A program made the position numbers and the translations under genes. Under the pieces are notes generated by a model. That model made no database searches, had not been told where the DNA came from, and saw only the letters and a list, made by a program, of their open reading frames with translations. Shown in pieces: positions 55,615-64,000 of a stretch of 64,000 bases of DNA. Source of the stretch: Eustoma russellianum (taxonomy: Eukaryota; Streptophyta; Magnoliopsida; Gentianales; Gentianaceae); assembly GCA_036186865.1 (NCBI GenBank), contig AP025056.1, forward strand, positions 28,425,507 through 28,489,506, in the 5' to 3' direction. The number at the start of each line of letters is the position of its first letter. The first letter of the stretch is position 1.

Positions 55615-57524
55615 TCACCTCTTGGTAAAAGTACCTTTCGGTACCCATACTTGGGTGATCCTTCTCGGTCTATCAAATGGCAAGAATGAAGGTGTGACAT
55701 AGTAGACATGTGGTGCATGCACTTTGGGCCTTTGCCCAAGGACTCCTCTATACTCACTAAATGAAGGACGTTTTTGATATGTCCTTGTGTGTGTGTGCGT
55801 AGTGCGTGGATGATATGAATTTCGTGTATGCATTGTTCTTTTCTTTTCATATCTATTTGGTACAAAGTTATATTTCACATGATATGAAGAAGAACTGGGG
55901 CGTGATGAGTAAAGGGGTGCCTTATGCGTCATCTTAGACGCCACTTGAGGCTTAGGGGTGTCTACTTTCTTAGACACCACAAACTTGGTTGGTTTGGTTG
56001 ATACTTTATTTGTATCAACGTATCCCAAACCCGTTTTGTCGCTGTCATGCTTTTGTGATAATATAATGCGATGCAGCATGTTGGACCCCGTATCAAATTG
56101 TTTCATCATTTTCTCTAAATCGGTATTCCTTGATTTCAAACTTGAAATCTCGGATTTCATTTCATTATTTTGAGTGGTCAATGATGAAATCTCTATCTTT
56201 AATGCAGTAATGACACATGATGACTCTTTCTTTGAATCGCTTAATTGAGCGACAAGATTCTCGTTAGAAACAGTTTCTTGTCTTCAATTAATCGCTTCTT
56301 TTCCTTAGCGAGAGTCTTAGTGAATTTATGCAATTCTAGATACTGACTAAAAAGATCATCATAAGAAGGTTCAGAGTCAGAGTCAGAATCAGATGATACC
56401 TCATTTGATGCTTTGGATGCAAAGCATACTTGTGCTGTCTCCTCTTCGGTCTCAGTTTCAGAATCTGATGAATCACTCCAGGTGGAGGCCTTTAGAGCAC
56501 GTTTCCTTTGTTTGGATTCTGAGACGAGTCTATTTTTGTTCCGCTCCTTGTCAGGGTATTTAGTAGTTTGCTTTTCTTTATTTGGGCAGTCATATGATAA
56601 GTGTCCGAGTTTGCCACATTCATAACATTTAACGTCTTTATCGTTTGACTTGTTCTTATTTCTCTTAGTCGTAGTACCCTTATTTTTGTTTCTAAATGAC
56701 CTTCTCATAAATTTTCTTAATCCTTTAGCCAATAGAATTAGGTCATCATTATCTGATTCGGAATCACTATCATCTACGTGATCGGAGGGAGGGCAGACGT
56801 ATTCATTTGATTTGAAAGCAATAGCTTTACCTTGTTTAGATGATTCCGATTTCCGTATGGTGAGTTTATTCTCATAAACTTTAAGTGATCCGATTAGTTC
56901 TTCCATCTTTATTGATTTAGTTTCCTTGCTTTCTTCTATTGCGGTCACTTTAGGGTCCCATTCAGAAGGAAGGCTTCGTAGGACTTTCTGTACCTTTTCC
57001 TGCGTGGTAAAAGCCTTACCAAGAGACTCAAGAGAGTTGTAGATGCTAGTCAAACGAAGATCCATATCTACAATAGACTCATTAGGCAATAATTTAAATG
57101 ACTCAAGTGTGGACATAAGCATGTTAATTTTTGACTCTTTTACTTGACTCGTGCCTTCGTGTTTCATTTCTAGTATCCTCCACATTTCTTGTACACTCGA
57201 ACAGTTTGACACATAACTATACTCACTCTTACTTAATCCGTTTAAGAGTAATTGCATAGCCCTAGCATTCATACTAAGTTTCTTTTTATCATCACTCGTA
57301 TATTCTTGTCTAGATTTAACGACTTCTAATGTGACTCCGTCTACAGTAGATACCTTAGATGGGACATAAGGACCATCTTCAATGATTGACCAAAGATCTA
57401 TATCTATAGCCATAAGAAAAAGCTTCATTCTAAGTTTCCACTGAATAAACGACTCACCGTCAAAAAGTGGAGGTCTTTGGCTCGACATACCTTCTTGCTC
57501 GGTTTTGAGACTTGTGGTTGCCAT
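55615..57524 (-). pseudogene. gag: E3 gag, one frameshift
   Basis: ATG at 57524, 54 bp inside the LTR. 427 residues run to a frameshift near 56270, caused by a short deletion relative to E2; the rest continues at 56181-55615. UBN2-type gag domain roughly 60-230, zinc knuckle CYECGKLGHLSYDC near 300-313, acidic Ser/Asp/Glu repeats near 340-400, then a coiled-coil-like region and the C-terminal VWVPKGTFTKR before TGA at 55617-55615. This is the best-preserved gag of the family and the guide for the E1 and E2 starts. Confidence 0.88.
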
Positions 57525-57565
57525 CTCACTGAATCGTTGGATTCCTTGAAGTGAGTGTTCCAGCG

Positions 57566-57576
57566 CTCTGATACCA
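57566..57576 (-). other. E3 primer-binding site
   Basis: Plus-strand CTCTGATACCA, two bases from the LTR at 57579; complementary to initiator tRNA-Met on the minus strand. Confidence 0.85.
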
Positions 57577-57578
57577 CT

Positions 57579-60500
57579 TGTAGGATCTGCAAGGCACCAC
57601 TAGAAGGGGGGGTTGATAGATGGTGCGGAAAGTGTGGTTTTTAAAATTTATTTAAACTTGAACAATTCAAGTTCTGAAAACAGATTCTGTTTTCAGGACC
57701 AGTTTTAAAACGTTTTTAAAACTAGGTTAGAGGTCTCCAAAAATTATGAAATTTTGAGAGAACTTAGCCTCAGATGTTATGAGGGTCCCCTAAAAATTTC
57801 AAATTAAAATTCAACCTTTAACCCCTTCAAAACCGTTGGTAATCAGATTGTGCGAATCTGCCAGAAACGGTAGTCGGTTTTGAAAACTTTATTCCTATTT
57901 GTGTGAACGTCCAAATGCTCTGAAAATTTGACCACTGACTCCTTATATACTATATTTAAGTGGGTTGAAACAGTTTTGCAAAATTCTTTTGTCAAGTAGG
58001 TCAACTACAATCAAAGTCTCAACCTTTGCAAGTCTGAAAATCAGACTGCACTAGTCTCAGAACTTTTGATGTTTGATTGACTTATACTTATCCAAAAGGG
58101 TTGAAACTTGTGCCAAATTAACCCTAGAACGTGTGAGTATATTTCTGGAAATTTTTGTGATTTTTGAAATTGGTTAACTATTTTTACGAATGCGAACAAG
58201 AAGGGTAAACAGTGCAGTAACTGAAAAATAACTGCAGAAAGTAAATGGCACCAAGAATTTTATACTGGTTCGGTTATAAACAACATACTCTAGTCTTCAA
58301 GGAACACCTTCCTTGGTTCACACTAATCACACACACGCAGTACACCTTACCACAGGGTTGATAGAGTTACACCTAACTCCAACCCTTTACAAACCTTGTA
58401 TGACGAGTACAATTCACGCGAACACCACCACCTCGCAAGAATGAAGATTGATCACACCTTGATCAATCTTTTACAAAGATGTATAATGAGTGGTGGTCTA
58501 TATCAAGCCTATTCAAGATTGAAAGATATGAATACAATAGGCTTACAAGAAGAGAGAAAGAAAGAAGATGTAGAAGAAGAAGAGCTAGGCTTTTTGATCA
58601 CTTTGAATTGCGATGCTTGTACTTCTTTTGTTTGCTCTCTTCTTTCCTTTTAATAATGCATGGCCGTCCCCCTTGTAGTGCCTCCCCCTTTTGAAAATTA
58701 TCTTTTAAGTCTTTGAGAGAGTGTAAGACATCATTGTGACAATGTCTTGCTTACTTGGCATCTTCTTATTGGATGATCATTTAAGCTTCGCTTACTTGGC
58801 ACCTTCTTATTGGATGAATGTTGTCATCATTGATGACTTGGAAAAATCTGAGAATTTCACTTAAACATGTGCCAAAAATCATCACAAAATAACTTCCACA
58901 AATCATAGGATATATCACATAAATTGCAAGATAAAAATCCTTCCCAACTTAAGGCAAAAATCGGCCAAATAGAGATATTGCCATGCTGAAAATTCAGCAT
59001 GTGCATCATTCAATTTTATTCAAAATAATGCCAAATTCTATTTGATTTTTTTCTTTATAAAATGAATCACCAAGTTATGGTAAGTATTTCTATCACATGA
59101 GAAATGAACTTGGACACTTTCGAGCTCCTAAATTCGGCCACCATGTCTTCACACATGCTGAAAAATTTCAGCATGTGTGATATGTAGAATATCACACTTT
59201 TATTAATTTAAATAATATTCAAATCATTTCCATTTCTTCTTCCAATCAATCACACAATAAAAGATGATGGAATATATCACTTTGAAGACAGAATTTCGGC
59301 CACCTAAGGTTACCATGCTGAAATTTTCAGCATGTGATATAAGAGAGATAAATTTTGAATTCTTACCATTTGTAGCTTCTCTCTTCAATTCACCAACATT
59401 GTATGATTGATCCTTGACCAATCAATATGCCAACAAGGCTCCAAATAAGCTCCATCTCAGCTGTAGGTGGTGTTGGAAATGATTGTGTATGTGCTGAAAT
59501 TTATTTTTGCTAACTTTGTAAAATATTGCACATTTAATAATACACACATGTTATATTCCAATCAGCCCTTAATTTAATTTTCGAGAACACTTTAGGATGT
59601 ATATCATATGTAAAAAGTGTCTAGATACGTATCACATAATGTACCAAAAACGTTCCATGTGTTGTGTGCGTAGAAAACCGAATTTTCGATATTTATCAAT
59701 TACCCGATTTTTCTCTAATTTAAATTCCAACTTTTGCACATGTTATATATATTATGTTATACATAATATATATAATATATACTTTAAATCTCAGCACTTG
59801 GCTGGTCTAAAGTGGTACCATTAACATATGACAAAATTAAACTTGGAATCTTCACATTTTGGCCTTAATGTGGGGTGATTTGTGTGTGCCAACATGGAAA
59901 GTATTTTTGGCTGAATATTTCATGTAACCCACGAAATTTTTATCAATTTTTGAAGTATAGGGGCTGGCCATTTATTTATGGCAAGTACGTGACACGTTGG
60001 CGAAGTTTCGGTATTCGCCCGATACGACAATTTTCGGTTTAGAACCTTTTATCGTTTCGTATTTAATTTGTCATCACCATATCTTATATCATATGATATA
60101 AGACCTGAATATACTCATAAATATGAGTTAAGTATATTGGTTTAATGTTAACGTACGTACGTAAAATATATAACGTGTCGGTAGTACGTTGGAATACATG
60201 TGTATGTGCCTTTTTCAAAAAATCTGAAAATATGTGTAATATATATGTATATTGGCGTGTGTAATTAAGATGGAGAGGAGGAGAAAACTTTACTTCCTTA
60301 GCTTTGTTGTCTTTGTGCCTTTTCCATATGTGGCTTCCTTTAATGAACTACTTAGTTTATTAAACTAAGTACTTCACTTAATGAACTAGTTTAGTTCATT
60401 AATGGTGGTACCTGAAAATAGTATAAACACAATAAATGTTTGCCATATGATGTAAGCTTTAACGCTGCATGGCTCGTTAGTACGGCAACATAATATATAA

Positions 60501-60610
60501 GCTAAATAAGGCAAGTAATGGCAAGATATCATGCATACATGTACACGTTTATATATATCATGCATTTAAGTCACTTATTTTGAAATCACTCAAACCCCCT
60601 TATCTCTACA
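57579..60610 (-). repeat. E3 5' LTR
   Basis: 3032 bp, collinear with 49204-52236 over its whole length. Palindromes are near 58982, 59153 and 59314, and the 20-nt palindrome is at 60083-60102. It ends CTCTACA at 60610, then ATCAT. Confidence 0.93.
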
Positions 60611-62102
60611 ATCATGAACGCCATAAAATTGGCCATATGCATTACGCACATGCTGAAATTTTTAGCATGTGTGATATTTAAAAATATCACTTCATTATTT
60701 CCATAACATCTTTAGAACATTGTCATTTTATCTTTCGTTTAATTCATATAATTCAAATTAGTAAATATGGCACCATTAATAGTAGAAATTCGGCCAGCCA
60801 TAACTACAAATGTTGAATTTTCAGCATGTGTCACAAATGTGACAGAGTTTGAAATGTTACCTTGTATAGCTCCTTTCTTTATGTCATCAACATTGTATGC
60901 TTCATTCTTGGCCAATCAAAATGCCAACAAAGATCCACATATGCTCCAACAAGGCTGAGCTAGGCGTGTGATGATAGCTGTACATGTGCTGAATTTATTT
61001 TTACAAACTTTGTAAAATAGTGCACAATAATTATACACATATGGTATATTCCAATCAGCCCTTAATTGATTTTTCTAGAACACTTTAGAATGTATAGAGT
61101 ATGTAAAAAGTGTCTAGATACATGTTATATGTCATGCCAAAAATGTTCCATGTGCCGTGTTCGTAGAAAACCGAATTTTCGGCGTTTGTCGATTACCCGA
61201 TTTTTCTCCGATTAAATTTCAACTTTTTGCACATGTTATGTATATTATGTTACACATAATATACATAAATTAAACTTTAATATTCAACACTCATGGTTGA
61301 TTTAAAGTGGTGCCACATGTGACAAAAATTGAATTTGGAATCTCCGCAATTTGGCCTTAATTTGGGGTGATTTGTGTGTGCCAACATGGAATGATTTTAT
61401 AGCTGTATATACCATGTAATCCACGAAATTTGTGGCCGCTTTTGAAGTGTAGGGTCTGGCCATCTATATATGGCATGTACGTGACACGTTGGCGAAGTTT
61501 CGGTATTCACCCGATACGACAATTTTTGGTTTAGAACCTTTTAACGTGTCGTAATAAATTTGTCATCACCATGACTTATATTATATGATATAAGACTTGA
61601 ATATACTTATAAATATGAGGTAAATATAGTGGTGTGACGTTAACGTACGTTCGTAAAATATATAACGTGTCGGTAGTACGTTAGAATATATGTGTATATG
61701 CCTTTTTATAAAAAAATCTGAATATATATAAAAATATATGTATAAGGTGTGTACAAAGGAGAGGAGAAACTTTCCATTCTTCAATTTGTTGCCTTTGTGC
61801 CTTTTCCAAATATAGCTTCCTTTAATGAACTATTTAGTTTATTTAACTAAGTACTTCACTTAATGAATTAGTTTAGTTCATTAATGATGGCACCTGAAAA
61901 TAGTTCAAACACAACAAATGATTGCCATTTGATGTAAGCTTTAAAGCTTCATGGCTCGTTAGTACGACAACATTATATATGAACGATATAAGGCAAGCTT
62001 CATGCAAAAACGTGTCATGTCATAAAACATGTCATGCATTTCTTTAATACACGTTATTTAAATCATGCATTTTGTAATCACTCAAACCCCTTTTTCTCTA
62101 CA
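60611..62102 (-). repeat. E2 5' LTR, part after E3
   Basis: Begins with the second ATCAT copy and continues the E2 LTR (CCATAAAATTGGCC matches CCATAAAATCGGCC in E1 at about 18557). Two palindromes near 60647 and 60808 are now imperfect, as is the 20-nt palindrome near 61575. It ends CTCTACA. Confidence 0.9.
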
Positions 62103-62247
62103 CAATCCAACCTTATATCACCAATTTCATGTAGGTCCAGCGTTACGGTAATTGTCCAGAGTCCAATCCAACCTTATATCACCAATTTCATGTAGGTCTA
62201 GCGTTATGGTGATTTTCTAGAGTCCAATCCAAGCTTATATCACCAAT
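62103..62247. repeat. 61-bp tandem repeat
   Basis: Units starting CAATCCAA at 62103, 62164 and 62225: two full copies and a partial third, with a few substitutions. They directly follow the E2 LTR. Origin unknown. Confidence 0.9.
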
Positions 62248-63628
62248 TGATACGGTAAGCTTGTATATCGGTTTTTTTTTGAGTTTTTTTGCTTGTTGAA
62301 CCGGAAGAAACAAAGAAACTTGATAAACAAAAAGATGACACTTTTTTTGTTGAATAATGAACAATAAAGAAAACAAGATGTAACAGAAAAAGAAGTGAAT
62401 TTAATAGACAAAACAATGAACTCAAAAACACACGGATAAACTGTTTTGGTTTTGGTTTCTTTTTGTTTCTGAATTGTACAATTCAAAACAAGAAGAAGAC
62501 ACTAAACCAAATAGACTTCAACCTTCTAAGAAGATGTTTGAATGGTGGATGAAGGGAAGAATGAAAGGGAAAAAATTGACACAAAGAAATGATAAGTTGA
62601 GTTAAAGAAAAACCTTCGCTCTGATACCACTTCGATACGTACAAGAATGGACCTTTCTTTAACTCTAAAGCTTCCTCCAAATATGGTTTAGGCACAATGA
62701 AGATAGCTTCACCTTGCTTCCAAATAAGTTTAAGAAAACCTTTTGAACATAAGTCCTCCAATGAGTTCTACATAACCCAAGCAAGATACCTCCCTCTTGG
62801 ATGTTTCCCTCCCCGGAATTGGACAACTCTCACAAGGATGCTCAAGCCTTGAAAAATTCTAGCCTTGATTTTGAATATCAACCAAGAAAACACACAAGAA
62901 TTACTCTTGAAGAAGAAGAAATTTTCATTGAAGGTGTGAGATTACAAAGCTTCTCTTATGTGCCTTTTATAGGCAAAAATATCACAAGACAACAAACTAT
63001 CTTACAAATTGAAATAATGATTGAAAAGACTACACACTTCTAAAAACTATTCATGTAGGCTCCATAAAAACTAGCCTTGCAAGTCTTGAATGATGATTTT
63101 CAAAGTAGGTCCCTCAAGTACTATTCATGGAAGACTTTAAGGATTTGTCTTCAACTTGAAATCTTTTCTTGTTTGTGACTTATTTTTGGACATCTTTCAA
63201 TCCGAACTAGGCCTTGCTCTTTCTTAGAGAATTGTAGCCAATTGAGTTTAGAAAATAATCATATAAAGTTCTTTGCATTTGGCTCAACCATTGAGGAGAT
63301 ACATCTAAATTACTGAAGGTATGTCACAGAATTCGGTAGAAACAATACTTCCATTTGCATGCTCTTTTTGGCTACCAAGACCATCGATTTTGGAAAATTA
63401 CAAAACATGAAAGTTGTATATCTTTGTCTTAGATTTCCAACGCATATTAAAACTCCTAATTTGGCCTTGTGGTTGGAGAGATACGTCAATTCTACCAAAA
63501 CGGGTCCTACAGAAACTCACAATCCGAGATGGGCCTAAAACTAATGCAACATAAACATTTAAAAAACAAAATAAAGAACACATTTTATACTAATGATATT
63601 TTACAATGGTTCTAAAATTTTTTATAAA
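62248..63628 (-). other. LTR-like remnant with a primer-binding-site trace
   Basis: TGATACGG at 62248 and CGATACG at 62633 are similar starts. CTCTGATACCA at 62619-62629 lies just left of the second, the layout of a minus-strand Copia PBS and 5' LTR. No coding domain lies between them, so it would be a deleted or non-autonomous element. The stretch 62640-63628 shows no recognisable gene; the short frames there are not supported. Confidence 0.3.
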
Positions 63629-63895
63629 TTATGTTGTAGGTTCAATAAGGTGAACCCAATGTATAAGTTCTCTTGGTTCATCTTGCACATGTTTAAATAG
63701 GAAGGCCCCCACTTCATGCATTAGCTTCTTAGTTTTACTTCTTGTTAAGGGTCCTTGATGTTGCATTTTTGTAAAATTATGTGCATTCTCATTATCTTGG
63801 CATGGATGAGGGTTATGGACCTCATCATTTCGCCACACTTGAAAAGGAAGTCTCTGCTTTGTGATCACCTCCAAAAGGGACTTAGAGAACGCCAA
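63629..63895 (-). pseudogene. Possible Ty3/Gypsy coding fragment
   Basis: An 88-codon frame containing GPLTRSKTKKL, resembling a short basic GP-(I/L/M)-TR-(A/S)-(R/K) segment common near the C-terminus of plant Ty3/Gypsy polyproteins. It has no other domain and starts at a TTG, so it may be a fragment or chance. Confidence 0.3.
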
Positions 63896-64000
63896 TGCTA
63901 ACAGAAATGGGGAAGCAGTAAATCGAAGACATGAGGCAAGGGTAGATCTACATCACAATGCTGCGCAACAACCAGAGAGAGAAGAAGAGGAGAATGATAA
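63862..64000 (+). other. Open frame to the right edge, possible gag start
   Basis: A plus-strand frame is open from about 63864 to the window end and encodes a charged, Asn/Arg/Glu-rich stretch (NRNGEAVNRRHEARVDL). Such composition occurs at the N-terminus of some Gypsy gag proteins, but the piece is too short to assign. Confidence 0.2.

Larger units (their letters stand above)
49204..60610 (-). mobile_element. E3: Sirevirus-like Ty1/Copia element
   Basis: Complete-length, 11.4 kb, with LTRs 49204-52236 (3033 bp) and 57579-60610 (3032 bp). The target duplication ATCAT is at 49199-49203 and 60611-60615, inside the LTR of E2, a member of the same family. PBS, gag, pol and polypurine tracts are in order. 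The LTRs are very similar, so this is the youngest E copy here, yet gag-pol is broken in several places. Confidence 0.93.
44770..62102 (-). mobile_element. E2: truncated E-family element, split by E3
   Basis: Keeps the 5' LTR (47651-49203 plus 60616-62102, about 3040 bp), PBS, gag, protease and the start of integrase. Everything downstream (rest of integrase, RT, RNase H, 3' LTR) is lost at 44770-44773. A target duplication cannot be tested because the left end is gone. The LTR ends CTCTACA at 62102. Confidence 0.88.

Noticed and set aside
62235..62761. Overlapping minus-strand frames rich in Phe, Leu and Ser
   Set aside because: Products of A-rich DNA read on the other strand; no domain, start context or conservation.
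1..64000. A host gene or an undescribed cellular system
   Set aside because: All recognisable domains are retrotransposon Gag, protease, integrase, RT or RNase H, or an element-borne extra ORF. I found no exon set, promoter or RNA gene that would support a host locus.

Overview
This 64 kb window is intergenic plant DNA, almost certainly from a flowering-plant nuclear genome. It is AT-rich, and every coding signal I can recognise belongs to a retrotransposon: a plant L1-type LINE, two Sirevirus-like Ty1/Copia families, another Copia element, and pieces of large Ty3/Gypsy-like LTRs. I found no host protein gene, tRNA, rRNA or CRISPR array. The species cannot be named from this sequence.

The layout is a stack of insertions, mostly provable from exact 5-bp target-site duplications (TSDs). 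Positions 1-3806 are the 3' end of a LINE with an open ORF2. Positions 3807-8408 are decayed Gypsy-like LTR pieces on the minus strand. The last of these, called B here, starts at 7073, resumes at 28532-29901 and resumes again at 43874-44773. Its first gap holds E1 (8409-28526, minus strand, TSD TGATA), a Sirevirus-like Copia element with ~3 kb LTRs. E1's left LTR is itself split by N1 (8642-17227, plus strand, TSD AATTC), a nearly intact Copia element. B's second gap holds P (29902-43873, plus strand, TSD AAGGG), a Sirevirus-like Copia element with 1335-bp LTRs and an extra ORF after pol. That extra ORF is split by S, a 4.1 kb solo LTR (36753-40836, TSD AATGC). B stops at 44770-44773, at a junction with a truncated second E element, E2. 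E2's surviving LTR is split by a third copy, E3 (49204-60610, TSD ATCAT). Positions 62103-64000 hold a short 61-bp tandem repeat, an LTR-like stretch with a primer-binding-site remnant, and weak Gypsy-like coding traces.

The genes are the usual retrotransposon sets: Gag with zinc knuckles, then protease, integrase, reverse transcriptase and RNase H. None of the LTR elements looks fully autonomous. N1 has one in-frame stop and an altered protease active site. P has a complete pol but a frameshift in gag and a split extra ORF. E1-E3 are broken in many places, although E3's two LTRs are still very similar. Points of most interest are: separate arrays of palindromes in the LTRs of three unrelated Copia families, placed upstream of TATA-like boxes in N1 and P; a conserved stop cluster and frame change between gag and pol in the E family that a predicted 97-nt intron would bridge; the non-envelope extra ORF of P; and a long ORF plus strong hairpins in the LINE 3' region.
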